Notes: generated by a model from the letters alone, not told the origin. 64,000 nt of DNA from Anaerovorax odorimutans DSM 5092 (GCF_000426305.1 NZ_AUFC01000001.1:248001-312000); one strand, 5' to 3'; counted from the first letter of the stretch, positions 8,952-19,050 are shown. Program-made: numbers and translations.

Positions 8952-11054
8952 ATGAGATTTGAAGATTATAGAACATTTAGAACTGCAGTAGGCGGAAGAC
9001 TTTTGGAACTAGAAATAGGGAAAGTTTGTGAAATGGCAAGTGGTCAGGTTATGGTAAAATATGGAGATACTGTAGTAAATGTTACAGCTACTGCATCTGC
9101 AGCACCAAGACAGGATATAGATTTTTTCCCCCTTAGTGTAGATTATGAAGAAAGAATGTACGCAGCCGGAAAAATTCCGGGAGGATTTATTAAAAGGGAA
9201 GGTAGACCTTCTGAGAAAGCAATTTTAAATTCAAGATTAATAGACAGACCTATAAGACCTCTATTTCCAAAAGGGTTTTATAATGATGTACAGGTTGTGG
9301 CTACAGTAATGTGTGTAGATCCTGATTGTTCGCCTGAGATTGCGGCAATGATAGGATCATCTGTTGCTTTATCCATTTCAGATATTCCTTTTGATGGTCC
9401 CACAGGATCGGTTTTAATTGGGTTGATAGATGGAAGATTTATAGTAAATCCAACATTAAAAGAAAGAGAAGAAAGTACTCTTCATTTAGTAGTTTCTGGA
9501 ACGAAAGAAGCTATTATGATGGTAGAAGCTGGAGCAAAAGAAGTTGATGAAGATGTAATGCTTGAAGCTATAATGTTTGCTCATGAAGAAATTAAAAAAA
9601 TTATAGAATTTATTGATCAAATAATAGTTGAAGTAGGTAAAGCAAAAAGAGAAGTGGAATTATATAAGGTTCCAGAAGAAATCGAGGCAGATGTTAAAGA
9701 GTTTGCCACTGATAAAATGAGAGCTGCAATTCAAACTTATGAAAAGCAGGAACGTCTTGATAATATGGATGCAGTGGAATTTGAAACTAAAGAACATTTT
9801 GCAGAAATATATCCTGATAATGGAAAAGATATATCAGCAGTATTATACGGCATAACAAAAGAGCAAGTAAGAAGTCTTATTTTAGATGATGGGATTAGAC
9901 CTGATAACAGAAAAGCTAAAGAAATCAGACCTATTTGGTGTGAAACAGGAATTCTTCCAAGAACTCACGGAACAGGATTATTTAAGAGAGGTCAAACCCA
10001 AGTGTTATCTGTAACAACAGTAGGTCCTATGGGTGAATCACAGACTATTGATGGTATTGGTGATGAAGTAGAAAAAAGATATATGCATCATTATAATTTC
10101 CCGCCTTATTCAGTTGGTGAAGCAAGGCCTATGAGAAGTCCGGGAAGAAGAGAAATCGGACATGGTGCGTTGGCTGAAAGAGCGTTGCTTCCTGTATTAC
10201 CAAGCATTGAAGAATTCCCATATGCAATCAGAGTTGTTTCTGAAGTTCTTTCATCAAATGGAAGTACATCTCAGGCATCAGTTTGTGGAAGTACACTATC
10301 TTTAATGGATGCAGGTGTTCCGATTAAATCACCGGTTGCAGGTATTGCAATGGGGCTTATTGAAAGAGTGGAAGAAGATGGAAGCAGTAAGATTGCTATT
10401 CTAAGTGATATTCAAGGTATGGAAGATTTTCTTGGTGATATGGACTTTAAAGTGGCAGGGACAAAAAAGGGTATCACTGCAATACAGATGGATATTAAAG
10501 TTCATGGATTATCAAAGCAAATTTTGCAAGATGCTTTAGCTCAGGCAAAAGAGGGTAGATTGTTCATTATGGATCAGATGCTTGATGAAATTGCAGAGCC
10601 TAGAGCAGAAATGTCTCCTTATGCACCTAGAATTATTTCTATGCAGATTGATCCTGATAAGATCAGAACTGTTATTGGGCCTGGAGGAAAGACTATTAAT
10701 AAAATCATAAATGATACAGGAGTCAAGATTGATATTAATGAAGCAGGTCTAATCTATATTGCTGCTCCGGATATGGAATCAGCTAATAAAGGTGTAAAAG
10801 AAATTGAGCTTCTTGTTAAAGAAGTCGAGGTTGGAGAAATTTATGAAGGTAAAGTTACGAGAATAATGGCATTTGGTGCATTTATTGAAATTTTACCTGG
10901 TAAAGAAGGTTTATTACACATTTCTAAGATGGCAAAGCATAGAGTTGAAAAGGTAGAAGATGAAATGAATATTGGAGATGTTGTTAAAGTTAAGGTAACT
11001 GAAATCGACAGTCAAAACAGAATAAACCTTTCAAGAAAAGAATTATTAGATTAA
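8952..11054 (+). CDS. pnp: Polyribonucleotide nucleotidyltransferase (PNPase)
   Basis: Phosphorolytic 3'-5' exoribonuclease of mRNA decay. Two RNase PH domains (residues ~10-220 and ~310-540) flank an all-helical linker. A KH domain with the [11 protein letters not shown] loop lies near 560-620, and an S1 domain with [13 protein letters not shown] sits at the C-terminus. The length (700) is typical. The frame opens with TTG at 8946, but AGGAGGAAG at 8937-8945 is spaced correctly only for the ATG at 8952. It lies between rpsO and thiC and has its own terminator. Confidence 0.97.
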   Translation: MRFEDYRTFRTAVGGRLLELEIGKVCEMASGQVMVKYGDTVVNVTATASAAPRQDIDFFPLSVDYEERMYAAGKIPGGFIKREGRPSEKAILNSRLIDRPIRPLFPKGFYNDVQVVATVMCVDPDCSPEIAAMIGSSVALSISDIPFDGPTGSVLIGLIDGRFIVNPTLKEREESTLHLVVSGTKEAIMMVEAGAKEVDEDVMLEAIMFAHEEIKKIIEFIDQIIVEVGKAKREVELYKVPEEIEADVKEFATDKMRAAIQTYEKQERLDNMDAVEFETKEHFAEIYPDNGKDISAVLYGITKEQVRSLILDDGIRPDNRKAKEIRPIWCETGILPRTHGTGLFKRGQTQVLSVTTVGPMGESQTIDGIGDEVEKRYMHHYNFPPYSVGEARPMRSPGRREIGHGALAERALLPVLPSIEEFPYAIRVVSEVLSSNGSTSQASVCGSTLSLMDAGVPIKSPVAGIAMGLIERVEEDGSSKIAILSDIQGMEDFLGDMDFKVAGTKKGITAIQMDIKVHGLSKQILQDALAQAKEGRLFIMDQMLDEIAEPRAEMSPYAPRIISMQIDPDKIRTVIGPGGKTINKIINDTGVKIDINEAGLIYIAAPDMESANKGVKEIELLVKEVEVGEIYEGKVTRIMAFGAFIEILPGKEGLLHISKMAKHRVEKVEDEMNIGDVVKVKVTEIDSQNRINLSRKELLD

Positions 11055-11080
11055 TATTTTATGTAAACTATTAAGTTAAA

Positions 11081-11104
11081 AAACACGCTGTAAAGCGTGT
11101 TTTA
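11081..11104 (+). terminator. pnp intrinsic terminator
   Basis: AACACGCT pairs with AGCGTGTT around a short loop, ending in TTTT. It separates pnp from the thiC promoter. Confidence 0.85.
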
Positions 11105-11147
11105 TAATACATATAAAAAGAGATTTAGATTAAAAAATATTCCTTTG

Positions 11148-11177
11148 TTGACATAAATTTATTTGTTGTATTATAAT
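11148..11177 (+). promoter_or_regulatory. thiC promoter
   Basis: TTGACA at 11148-11153 and TATAAT at 11172-11177 with an 18-base spacer. The start would fall about 10 bases before the TPP riboswitch. Confidence 0.75.
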
Positions 11178-11193
11178 AAACTTAATTAAATAA

Positions 11194-11309
11194 AGGGGAG
11201 CTTTTATAGGCTGAGAAAGATTTGTTCTGACCCTTAACCTGATCTGGATAATGCCAGCGTAGGAATATATATTGTGTTTTTTACGTGCTATTATTGTAGC
11301 ACGTTTTTA
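11194..11309 (+). promoter_or_regulatory. TPP riboswitch with terminator expression platform
   Basis: The thi-box consensus is clear: GGGGAGC, GGCTGAGA near 11209, GACCCTTAACCTGATCTGG near 11228-11247 and AATGCCAGCGTAGGAA ending near 11265. It is followed by a perfect hairpin, ACGTGCTA (11283-11290) with TAGCACGT (11297-11304), and a T-run. Control is therefore by transcription termination: thiamine pyrophosphate binding should stop transcription before thiC. Confidence 0.97.
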
Positions 11310-11331
11310 TTTAAATAAGGAGGTTTTAATT

Positions 11332-12645
11332 ATGAATTATACAACTCAGATGGATGCGGCAAGAAAAGGCATTGTAACGCCTCAAATGAAAGAAGTCGCA
11401 AAATATGAAAATGTTACAGAAGAATATTTATTAGAAAATATAGCAAAAGGTACAATTATAATACCGGCAAATAAAAATCATAAAAATCTAAAGGCTTATG
11501 GTATAGGTAAGGGGCTTAAAACTAAGGTTAATGCTAATATAGGTATTTCGAAAGATTGCTATGATATAGATCTTGAACTTAAAAAAGCACAATTATCAAT
11601 TGATATGAATGTAGAATCTATTATGGATCTTAGTAATTACGGCAAAACAAGAGAGTTTAGAACAAAACTTATAGATATGTCTTCTTCTATAGTAGGTACG
11701 GTTCCCGTTTATGATGCATTGGGTTTTTATGATAAAGAGCTTAAAGATATTACAGATAAAGAATTTTTAGATGTAGTTAGAACACATGGTAAAGACGGAG
11801 TTGATTTTATAACTATACATGCGGGAATGAATAGGCACACAGCAGAAATATTTGAAAGAAATCCTAGGCTTATGAATATAGTTTCACGTGGTGGTTCTCT
11901 TATGTATGCTTGGATGAAATTAAATAATAAAGAGAATCCTTTTTATGAGTACTATGATGAGTTGTTGGATATTTGTAAAGAGTATGATATTACACTTAGT
12001 CTTGGTGACGCATGCAGACCGGGAGCAATAGCAGATTCTACAGATGCAAGTCAAGTGCAGGAGCTTATTGTTCTTGGTGAACTTACAAAACGTGCTTGGA
12101 ATAGGAATGTACAAGTAATGATAGAAGGCCCCGGACATATGGCCCTTGATGAAATAACAGGAAATATGATGTTGGAAAAGAGGTTATGCCACGGAGCACC
12201 ATTTTATGTTCTTGGTCCTCTTGTTAGTGATATAGCTCCTGGATATGATCATATAACGGGAGCCATAGGCGGTGCTGTAGCGGCTGCAAACGGTGCAGAT
12301 ATATTATGTTATTTAACTCCGGCAGAACACCTTAGACTTCCTGATCTTGATGATGTAAAAGAGGGAATTGTGGCAACTCAAATAGCAGCACATGCTGGAG
12401 ATATTGCAAAGAAAATTCCGGGTGCAAGAAAAAGAGATAATGAAATGAGTTATGCAAGACAGAAACTTGATTGGGATACTATGCTTTCAATAGCTATTGA
12501 TCCGGAAAAAGCTCAAAAATATAGAAAGAGCAGTAATCCGGAAGATGAAAAGACATGTACCATGTGTGGCAAAATGTGCGCAGTAAGAACGCTAAATAAA
12601 GTCCTTGAAGGAGAAGATATTAATATTTTAAGAAATGATGATTAA
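11332..12645 (+). CDS. thiC: Phosphomethylpyrimidine synthase ThiC
   Basis: A radical-SAM enzyme that converts aminoimidazole ribotide to HMP phosphate for thiamine. The 437 residues match the short clostridial/archaeal form that lacks the long N-terminal region. Signatures include [28 protein letters not shown] and a C-terminal cysteine cluster CTMCGKMC that would hold the [4Fe-4S] cluster. The frame extends upstream to 11272 through the riboswitch terminator. AAGGAGG at 11318-11323 fixes the ATG at 11332. No other thi gene is adjacent. Confidence 0.96.
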   Translation: MNYTTQMDAARKGIVTPQMKEVAKYENVTEEYLLENIAKGTIIIPANKNHKNLKAYGIGKGLKTKVNANIGISKDCYDIDLELKKAQLSIDMNVESIMDLSNYGKTREFRTKLIDMSSSIVGTVPVYDALGFYDKELKDITDKEFLDVVRTHGKDGVDFITIHAGMNRHTAEIFERNPRLMNIVSRGGSLMYAWMKLNNKENPFYEYYDELLDICKEYDITLSLGDACRPGAIADSTDASQVQELIVLGELTKRAWNRNVQVMIEGPGHMALDEITGNMMLEKRLCHGAPFYVLGPLVSDIAPGYDHITGAIGGAVAAANGADILCYLTPAEHLRLPDLDDVKEGIVATQIAAHAGDIAKKIPGARKRDNEMSYARQKLDWDTMLSIAIDPEKAQKYRKSSNPEDEKTCTMCGKMCAVRTLNKVLEGEDINILRNDD

Positions 12646-12711
12646 ATTATAAACTATTAAACTTAAAAATATTTTATTTAAAAAGGTGTATCATTCATAT
12701 ATGAATAATTA

Positions 12712-12755
12712 GAAGCATAGCTTTAAAAGTATATTTATTTAAGCTATGCTTTTAT
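12712..12755 (+). terminator. thiC intrinsic terminator
   Basis: GAAGCATAGCTT pairs with AAGCTATGCTTT around a ~17-base AT loop, followed by a T-rich tail. A separate small palindrome, ATTCATATATGAAT, lies just upstream near 12693. Confidence 0.75.
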
Positions 12756-12804
12756 TATTATGTCTTATATCGAAATTAAATAAAATAAGTAATATAAGTG
12801 TAAC

Positions 12805-12833
12805 TTGAAATGGGTAAATTAGATTGATAAAAT
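12805..12833 (+). promoter_or_regulatory. Promoter of the SLH glycosidase gene
   Basis: TTGAAA (12805-12810), a 17-base spacer, and TAAAAT (12828-12833). Confidence 0.55.
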
Positions 12834-12879
12834 AGAGGCGGATGATAAATAATAAGCTCTAATGAAAGGGGATAAAAGA

Positions 12880-15252
12880 ATGAAATTACGGAGAAGCAGG
12901 TGCTTCATGGGAGGAATTTTGGTACTTGCCTTATTGGCTGGTACATTTTTTACGGGTTTTACATATCAAGATGGAATACAAAATGTTTACTATGAAAAAC
13001 AAACACAAATTTTTGACAGTACATATTATTATGAACAATTTGCAGGACATAGTCCTAATGGAGTAGAAAGAAATTTTTTTGTTACATCTAATTTAGAAAA
13101 TTCTATTTTAGAACCATATGTTTTTAATGGAGAAATTACGGGAAAATATACATTAGATTCTATGATTGATTATATAGAACAGCAAGGATATACAGTAGTT
13201 ACAGGTATTAACGGAGATTTATTTGATACATCGTCAGGAGCCCCAAAGGGTTTAACCATTCATGAGGGATTAATAAAAAGTTCAGGATATGCTCCCGAAT
13301 ATGTAATTAGCTTTGATAAAGATGGCAAAGCTTCTCTGGCTCAAGTAAACTTGGAATATACAGTAAAAGGTACAATAAATGTTCCAACAACCACAACTGC
13401 TGCAGTTTCAACAGATGGTACAGCGGATGCAGCAAAAGAACAGGTAATATATGAACAGAAGCCATATTCAGCAACTATTGGATATGTAAATGTACCACAT
13501 GGCGGAGGTAAAGCATTACATCTTTTTAATAGACAATATGCCGCTTCTACAAAAGTGAGCGACCTAAGTGTCGAAGTTGTAATTGATACTGAAAGTGCAG
13601 AAGCAGCACAGCCTAGTGTTGGAAAAACAATTAAAGGTACAGTAGTAGGGGGCAAAGCAAGTACGACAAATACTCCTATTGGAGAAAATCAAATAGTCTT
13701 ATCCGCAGCAATGGATTCGCCTTATGCGGCTCAATTGGCACAGCTAGCTCCAGGAACAACTGTTGAAATAACAACTACAAATAAAGGCAGCGCGAATTTG
13801 AATGACAGCAGAGAATGTATTGGAATGTATTACCTTTTATATGACAATGGTCAATTTATATCAAATGGTACTAATTTAAATCCAAGAACTTGTATAGGAA
13901 TTAAGCCGGATGGAACAACTATGATATATGTCCTTGATGGCAGACAATCAAGCTGGTCAAATGGACTTGGGCTTACGGATATTGCAAAGCATATGGTATC
14001 GTTAGGATGTACCACTGTAGCTAATCTTGATGGAGGAGGATCTTCTATGATGGCTGCAAGGCTTGCAGGGCAAGAAACCGAAGCAACTTTAAAAAATTCA
14101 CCTTCTGATAAAGCGCAAAGAAGAGTAACAAATGGCTTGTTCTTAGTATACAAAGGCCAAGGAAATAAATCTGCGGAACATCTGCATACATATGTAAGCA
14201 ATCCTCTTGTTATGCCAGGGGCCAGTGTACAACTAAATACATATGCTTCAGATAGTATGTATGAAAAAGTAAATTTACCTCAAAATATAGAATACAGTGT
14301 AGATGATAGTGATAAGGGGAGCGTCAATAGCAGCGGTTTATTTACAGCAGGAAGCTCTACAGGAATTGTTAATATCAATACATTAAGCGGGAATTTAGCA
14401 ACTAGTATAAAAATAGATGTACCTGAAGACGTTACACTTAATGCTAATGTACAAAATTTAAATTTAAAACCAGGAGAAACATATGACATTAATGTTTCTG
14501 TGTATCATGGGTATGCACCAGTTATAAGTCAAGATAGTATTTTTACTTGGAAATGTGATTCCAATATTGGAACTATTGATGAAAATGGCTTATTTACAGC
14601 ATCTTCTCAAGGTGGATATTCAGGAAATATAACCATTACATATAAAGATAAAACTTTGACTATTCCTGTACAAGTAGGAGATTTGTCTGTTACTTTTGCT
14701 GATACAACAAAACATTGGGCTAAGGAATATATTGAAAAATTAGCGGCTAGAGGTATTGTAAAAGGAATGGGTAATAATAACTTTTTACCTGATACACCGT
14801 TAACCAGGGCGCAATTTTTAACAATGCTTGCAAATACAAGTAGTGGATTAGATCCAAGTCAAAGCCCTTCAGCAGGTTTTGGAGATGTATTATCTACAGA
14901 CTGGTATTATAATTATGTAAATTGGGGATTTGCTAGTGGAATAGTAAAGGGAATGGATGAAAAAACCTTTGCTCCTAATTCTCAAATCAGCAGAGAACAA
15001 ATGGCTGTAATGCTTGTTAATTTTGCTGATAGCTTAGATATAGAACTCCCTAATACAGTTGCAGATAATGCATTTACAGATGCGGAAAAAATCAGTGATT
15101 GGTCAGGAGAGCAAATAAATAAAGTTGTTGGTGCAGGCATTATAGGTGGATACCCTGAGGGGAACTTTGATCCGCAGGGCCAAGCAACAAGAGCACAAGC
15201 AGCAAAGGTAATATATAAATTTTGTGAAATTAAAGATAGTATGAATAAGTAA
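12880..15252 (+). CDS. Secreted phosphodiester glycosidase (NAGPA/DUF2233) with three SLH repeats
   Basis: An exported surface protein of 790 residues. The N-terminus has a basic start and a hydrophobic signal segment (LVLALLAGTFFTGF). The NAGPA domain (~residues 85-430) shows NGDLFDTSSGAPKGL, YVLDGRQSSWSNGLG and ANLDGGGSSMM, as in N-acetylglucosamine-1-phosphodiester glycosidase-like enzymes. A Big/Ig-like stretch follows (~430-600). Three S-layer-homology repeats (~610-790), each with TRAQ or SREQ-type motifs, would bind secondary wall polymer. An ATG at 12862 is possible, but AAAGGGG is spaced for 12880. The natural substrate cannot be read from the sequence; a wall or teichoic-type phosphodiester is a guess. 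Confidence 0.88.
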   Translation: MKLRRSRCFMGGILVLALLAGTFFTGFTYQDGIQNVYYEKQTQIFDSTYYYEQFAGHSPNGVERNFFVTSNLENSILEPYVFNGEITGKYTLDSMIDYIEQQGYTVVTGINGDLFDTSSGAPKGLTIHEGLIKSSGYAPEYVISFDKDGKASLAQVNLEYTVKGTINVPTTTTAAVSTDGTADAAKEQVIYEQKPYSATIGYVNVPHGGGKALHLFNRQYAASTKVSDLSVEVVIDTESAEAAQPSVGKTIKGTVVGGKASTTNTPIGENQIVLSAAMDSPYAAQLAQLAPGTTVEITTTNKGSANLNDSRECIGMYYLLYDNGQFISNGTNLNPRTCIGIKPDGTTMIYVLDGRQSSWSNGLGLTDIAKHMVSLGCTTVANLDGGGSSMMAARLAGQETEATLKNSPSDKAQRRVTNGLFLVYKGQGNKSAEHLHTYVSNPLVMPGASVQLNTYASDSMYEKVNLPQNIEYSVDDSDKGSVNSSGLFTAGSSTGIVNINTLSGNLATSIKIDVPEDVTLNANVQNLNLKPGETYDINVSVYHGYAPVISQDSIFTWKCDSNIGTIDENGLFTASSQGGYSGNITITYKDKTLTIPVQVGDLSVTFADTTKHWAKEYIEKLAARGIVKGMGNNNFLPDTPLTRAQFLTMLANTSSGLDPSQSPSAGFGDVLSTDWYYNYVNWGFASGIVKGMDEKTFAPNSQISREQMAVMLVNFADSLDIELPNTVADNAFTDAEKISDWSGEQINKVVGAGIIGGYPEGNFDPQGQATRAQAAKVIYKFCEIKDSMNK

Positions 15253-15261
15253 TAAAGAAAG

Positions 15262-15295
15262 CCCCCTATACATAAAGTGTCTAGGGGGTGTTTTT
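15262..15295 (+). terminator. Terminator whose 3' arm overlaps the next ribosome site
   Basis: CCCCCTA (15262-15268) pairs with TAGGGGG (15282-15288), and further pairs form across the inner stem. TGTTTTT follows. The GGGGG arm lies 7 bases before the ylxY ATG, so the same bases may serve as its Shine-Dalgarno. Confidence 0.75.
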
Positions 15296-16039
15296 ATGAA
15301 AAATTATAAAAAGAAATTATATATTGCAGCAATTATACTATTGCTGTTATTTTTAGTTTTTCAATTATATTCAATCTTTAATCTTTTATTTAATAGTAAA
15401 ACAGTTGAAATGAATAATACAAATAGCAAAGGAGAAATAAAGGAGGAAGATATTGTAATAAGAAATGGAAAAGAGGGAAGTAATAAGCTTACATTTAATT
15501 GTAATGTAGATTGGGGTGAAGATGTTATCCCTGATATGCTTAAAATTTTTAAAGAAGAAAATATTAAAGTTACTTTTTATGTAAGTGGAAGATGGGCTGA
15601 AAACAATCCAGATCTTCTTAAAAAAATGTATGCTGAAGGGCATGAGATACAAAGTCATGGATACGGTCATAAATTATGCACTCAAGTTTCTGAAGAAACC
15701 GTAAAAGATGAAATTTTAAAAACAGAGGCTATTATTTTAGATACAATTGGTGTTAAAACAACAGTTTTTGCACCGCCATCGGGTGACTATAATGAATCAA
15801 CAGTAGCTATATGCAAAGAATTGGGATATAAGATGGCATTATGGAGCTCGGATACAATTGATTGGCGGCAAGATTCCACGGCAGATGTAATTAAAAATAG
15901 AATATTACAAAAACCCTTAGATGGGACTATTGTATTAATGCATCCGAAACCTGAAACGGTAAAAGCTTTACCTGGTTTAATTAAAGAAATAAAAAATCAA
16001 GGAATTGAAATTGTTCCATTTAATAAGTTGCCAACATAA
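15296..16039 (+). CDS. ylxY: YlxY-type membrane-anchored polysaccharide deacetylase homologue
   Basis: A short cytoplasmic tail and one hydrophobic helix (residues ~6-27) anchor an extracellular NodB-fold domain (~60-245). The metal/base motif TFDD of active deacetylases reads FNCNVDWGED, and SHGYGH marks the second motif. This NVDWG form is typical of YlxY, whose family members lack full catalytic residues. Position supports it: rpsO-pnp-ylxY-M16 peptidase is the Bacillus order. In Bacillus the gene is sporulation-associated. Catalytic activity is doubtful. The start is chosen at the only ATG after the terminator. Confidence 0.85.
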   Translation: MKNYKKKLYIAAIILLLLFLVFQLYSIFNLLFNSKTVEMNNTNSKGEIKEEDIVIRNGKEGSNKLTFNCNVDWGEDVIPDMLKIFKEENIKVTFYVSGRWAENNPDLLKKMYAEGHEIQSHGYGHKLCTQVSEETVKDEILKTEAIILDTIGVKTTVFAPPSGDYNESTVAICKELGYKMALWSSDTIDWRQDSTADVIKNRILQKPLDGTIVLMHPKPETVKALPGLIKEIKNQGIEIVPFNKLPT

Positions 16040-16092
16040 TGGGAATACTATATAATTAATTACGAAAAAAAGAAAAGAAAGTGGTAAATTAT

Positions 16093-17346
16093 ATGGTAAT
16101 AAATAAAACATTAGATTGTGGAATCCGAGTTGTCATGGAACAGATTCCTTATGTTAAATCAGTATCTATAGGAATTTGGGTTAAAGCAGGTGCAGTTGAT
16201 GAAGTTGCAAAGAATTCAGGAATTTCACATTTTATTGAACATATGCTTTTTAAAGGTACAGAAAAAAGAAATACAAAGCAAATTGCAGAAGATGTTGATA
16301 AGATAGGCGGACAAATAAATGCCTTTACTGGAAAAGAAGCAACGTGCTATTATATTAAAACATTAGCTTCAAATATTGAAGCTGCTTGTGATATATTAAC
16401 GGATATGTTTCTAAATTCAAAATTTGATAAGATTGAAATGGAAAAGGAAAAGAGAGTAATATACGAAGAAATGAAAATGATAGAAGATTCTCCTGAAGAT
16501 TATGCTCATGATATTATTGGTGAGCTTGTATTTAAGGATTTACCTTTATCCAAATCAATTATAGGAACACCTTCATCTTTAAAAGGAATTACGCAGAATG
16601 CAATTAGAAAATATTTAAATGAAGAATATACAAAAGACAATATTGTTATTTCAATTGCAGGAAATTTTGACGAAAACGAATTTTGTAAATTATTTGAAGG
16701 AAAATTAAAAAATTTAAATCCTACAAAAAAAGTAAAAGAGCATATTGAAACTGAATATAAACCAGGCTATAAAATTAAAATAAAGGATGTAGAACAGTCA
16801 CATCTTTGTTTAGGTGTTAAGGGAATTCCTTTAGCAGATGATAGATATTATTCAATGTCACTACTTAGCAATATAATGGGCGGTAGTATGAGTTCACGAT
16901 TATTTCAAAATATAAGAGAGGAAAAAGGATTGGCTTATTCTGTGTATTCTATGGCTAGTTCTTTTTCAACAGCAGGATATTTTAATATATATGCAGGAGT
17001 CAGCCATGATAAAGTAAGCGATGCTATATGTGGCATTGGAGAAGAATTACAAAAACTAAAAAACAATGGTATTATAAAGGATGAATTATCAACTGCTAAA
17101 GAACAATTAAAATCTACTTATATATTTAGTCAGGAAAATGTAAACAGTAGAATGTTTGCAAACGGTAAAAATACTTTAATTCTTAATAAAGTATTTTCTC
17201 AAGAAGAAATAATTTCTAAAATAGATTCTGTTACTTTAGATAATCTTAGAGAAGTAGCAGATATTATTGCCGATATTAGAAATTATTCTGCTGTATTAGT
17301 TGGTGGTAAAAAGATAGATCTTAAAAAATCTATTCAAAATTGTTAA
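16093..17346 (+). CDS. mlpA: M16-family zinc peptidase (MlpA/YmxG-like)
   Basis: A pitrilysin-type processing protease of 417 residues with two M16 domains. The inverted zinc motif HFIEH lies at residues 46-50, and the distal Glu ligand falls in EKRVIYEEMKMIEDSPED about 75 residues later. The C-terminal inactive half contains REEKGLAYSVYS, which matches the family's R/Y motif. A GTG at 16081 could start four codons earlier; neither start has a strong ribosome site and I prefer the ATG. It follows ylxY as in Bacillus (ymxG) and precedes dut as in clostridia. Confidence 0.92.
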   Translation: MVINKTLDCGIRVVMEQIPYVKSVSIGIWVKAGAVDEVAKNSGISHFIEHMLFKGTEKRNTKQIAEDVDKIGGQINAFTGKEATCYYIKTLASNIEAACDILTDMFLNSKFDKIEMEKEKRVIYEEMKMIEDSPEDYAHDIIGELVFKDLPLSKSIIGTPSSLKGITQNAIRKYLNEEYTKDNIVISIAGNFDENEFCKLFEGKLKNLNPTKKVKEHIETEYKPGYKIKIKDVEQSHLCLGVKGIPLADDRYYSMSLLSNIMGGSMSSRLFQNIREEKGLAYSVYSMASSFSTAGYFNIYAGVSHDKVSDAICGIGEELQKLKNNGIIKDELSTAKEQLKSTYIFSQENVNSRMFANGKNTLILNKVFSQEEIISKIDSVTLDNLREVADIIADIRNYSAVLVGGKKIDLKKSIQNC

Positions 17347-17360
17347 AATACTTTAAAAAG

Positions 17361-17416
17361 AGAATGAGTAAAGTTGGTAAATTATCAGCTATCAGCTTAA
17401 ATCATTCTTTTTTTTA
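17361..17416 (+). terminator. Terminator after the M16 peptidase gene
   Basis: AGAATGA (17361-17367) pairs with TCATTCT (17402-17408), followed by TTTTTTT. It ends just before the dut ribosome site. Confidence 0.65.
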
Positions 17417-17433
17417 TAATGAGGTTTATAAAT

Positions 17434-17940
17434 ATGAAGAGGATAGCTAAATTTGAAAAAACCAGTTTTAATCAATTTCAAAAAGATATTTTTAATCTTT
17501 TTGGGGACTCTGAAAATGTAAAAAATATATATGATGGTATCATTTTACCTAAAAGAGCTACAAAAGGATCAGCAGGTTATGATTTTTTTATACCATTTGA
17601 TGTAAGTTTAAGACCTGATGAATCAATAATAGTTCCCACGGGAATTAGAGTTAAAATGGATCAGAATTGGGTTCTTTTGTGTTATCCAAGGTCAGGTCTT
17701 GGTTTTAAATATCGCTTACAATTGGACAACACTGTAGGTATTATAGATTCTGACTATTATTATTCTAAAAATGAAGGTCATATTTTGATTAAGATAACAA
17801 ATAATAGTAATGAAGGGAAAGAAATTATAATAGATAAAAATAAAGGGTTTGCACAGGGAATATTTATGGAATATGGCATAACAGTAGATGATGAAGTAAC
17901 GGAAATACGAGATGGAGGTTTTGGAAGTACAAACAAGTAA
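17434..17940 (+). CDS. dut: dUTP diphosphatase (trimeric family)
   Basis: Hydrolyses dUTP to dUMP and limits uracil incorporation. All five family motifs can be traced in the 168 residues: AGYDFF (1), PRSGLG (2), GIIDSDY (3), GFAQGIF (4) and the flexible C-terminal GGFGST (5). There is an N-terminal extension of about 45 residues before motif 1 and a small insert (YYSKNEG) after motif 3. GAGG lies 9 bases before the ATG at 17434; an earlier in-frame ATG at 17419 has no ribosome site. Confidence 0.93.
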   Translation: MKRIAKFEKTSFNQFQKDIFNLFGDSENVKNIYDGIILPKRATKGSAGYDFFIPFDVSLRPDESIIVPTGIRVKMDQNWVLLCYPRSGLGFKYRLQLDNTVGIIDSDYYYSKNEGHILIKITNNSNEGKEIIIDKNKGFAQGIFMEYGITVDDEVTEIRDGGFGSTNK

Positions 17941-17976
17941 GAATATAAATTAATAAAGGTTGTTATGAATGAAATA

Positions 17977-18005
17977 TTGACATATGCTCATAATTGAAAT
18001 AAAAT
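17977..18005 (+). promoter_or_regulatory. Promoter with shared GACATATG operator, flavin reductase operon
   Basis: TTGACA (17977-17982) and TAAAAT (18000-18005) with a 17-base spacer. The -35 is embedded in TTGACATATGCTCA, which recurs at the promoters near 25.0-25.1 kb. The half-palindrome TGA-CATATG-TCA suggests a repressor site overlapping the -35. Confidence 0.7.
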
Positions 18006-18083
18006 AAAAATATATTAATTCAGTTAATATAGGGTTATAGGCTACCTTTATAAACCTAAATATTATTATATAAGGAGTAAAAA

Positions 18084-18581
18084 ATGAAACCAGAAAAAAT
18101 AGAAGGAAATAAAAAATCATGTATGCAGCCACAAACTAAGGTCCTTGTTTCATGCAGAGGACTTGACGGAGAAGAAAATGTCCTTGCAGTAGGATATTGT
18201 GGAAATTGCAGCTATGATCCTCCAATGGTTATGGTTGGAATTGTGCCATCACGTTATTCTTATAAAATGATAAAAGAATCAGGATGTTTTGTAGTAAATC
18301 TTGTTGATCAAAACTATAAAGAAACTTTTGATTATTTAGGGACTCATAGTAAAAGAGATGAGGACAAACTTGCTGTTATGAAAGTTAAGCTTGAGAATGG
18401 AAAAAAAGTAAATGCTCCAATATTACCTGATTGCCCCGTAAATATTGAATGTAAAATTGTTGACTCTATTATGACTGGTTCACATGAAATGTTTGTTGGG
18501 AAAGTTGAGTACGTTCATGCAGATTCAAAATTAGTAGATGATGAAGGTAATATTGATTTTTCACAAATTAATTTTATTTAA
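18084..18581 (+). CDS. Flavin reductase-like FMN-binding split-barrel protein
   Basis: A 165-residue protein of the flavin reductase/flavoredoxin superfamily. The segments LVSCRGLDGEENVLAVGYCG, PPMVMVGIVPSRYSYKMI and FVVNLVDQNYKE match the FMN-binding barrel. GSHEMFVGKVEYVHAD near the C-terminus is the usual fifth strand. It probably moves electrons through bound FMN to an unknown acceptor. TAAGGAG is 6 bases before the ATG. It heads a run of four small genes ending at 19890 and is preceded by a promoter carrying the GACATATG site, so co-regulation with the 25-kb genes is likely. Confidence 0.88.
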   Translation: MKPEKIEGNKKSCMQPQTKVLVSCRGLDGEENVLAVGYCGNCSYDPPMVMVGIVPSRYSYKMIKESGCFVVNLVDQNYKETFDYLGTHSKRDEDKLAVMKVKLENGKKVNAPILPDCPVNIECKIVDSIMTGSHEMFVGKVEYVHADSKLVDDEGNIDFSQINFI

Positions 18582-18633
18582 AAGGAAAATATAATATAAG
18601 TTATTATAATTAAATAGAAGTAAGGAAAAAGTT

Positions 18634-19050
18634 ATGGCAGAAATTTTATCAATTAATATTAGTTTGGAAAAAGGAACTGAAAAAGAAAGCGTTCAAAGTA
18701 TCAAGGTACTTGAGAATTGGGGATTAGAAGGTGATGCACATGCAGATGAAACAAGTCGTCAAATAAGTATTTTCCCTATAGAAGCTATAAAGAAGGTTCC
18801 CGCTGACAAAATGGATGAAGTATTAAATGGAGGGTATACAGAAAATATTACTATATCAGGTATCCCACTTGAAAAATTAAATATTGGTACTGTTGTTAAG
18901 CTAGGAGATGAAGTCGAGGTTGAAATTTATCATATAGGAAAAGATCAATTTAAAGAAAAAGGAAGACCGTATATAGTCAGTAGAGAAGGCAGATTCGGCA
19001 AAGTTATTAAAGGCGGCAGTATAAAAATAGGAGATACAGTAAAAGTTTAA
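18634..19050 (+). CDS. Small MOSC-domain protein without the usual cysteine
   Basis: The 138-residue MOSC (molybdenum cofactor sulfurase C-terminal) fold is recognised from GLEGDAHADETSRQISIF near residue 33, YTENITISGIPLEKL near 68 and VIKGGSIKIGD at the C-terminus. In typical bacterial MOSC proteins a Cys follows IGKE, and further Cys residues precede PREGIF. Here the segment reads IGKDQFKEKGRPYIVSREG and has no cysteine. Sulfur transfer through that residue is therefore unlikely. Its operon contains a flavin reductase and a NifX-like protein, which suggests metal-cofactor handling. Confidence 0.85.
   Translation: MAEILSINISLEKGTEKESVQSIKVLENWGLEGDAHADETSRQISIFPIEAIKKVPADKMDEVLNGGYTENITISGIPLEKLNIGTVVKLGDEVEVEIYHIGKDQFKEKGRPYIVSREGRFGKVIKGGSIKIGDTVKV

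Noticed and set aside
13341-14489. Several antisense frames inside the SLH glycosidase gene
   Set aside because: Composition is the mirror of the coding strand and none has start signals.
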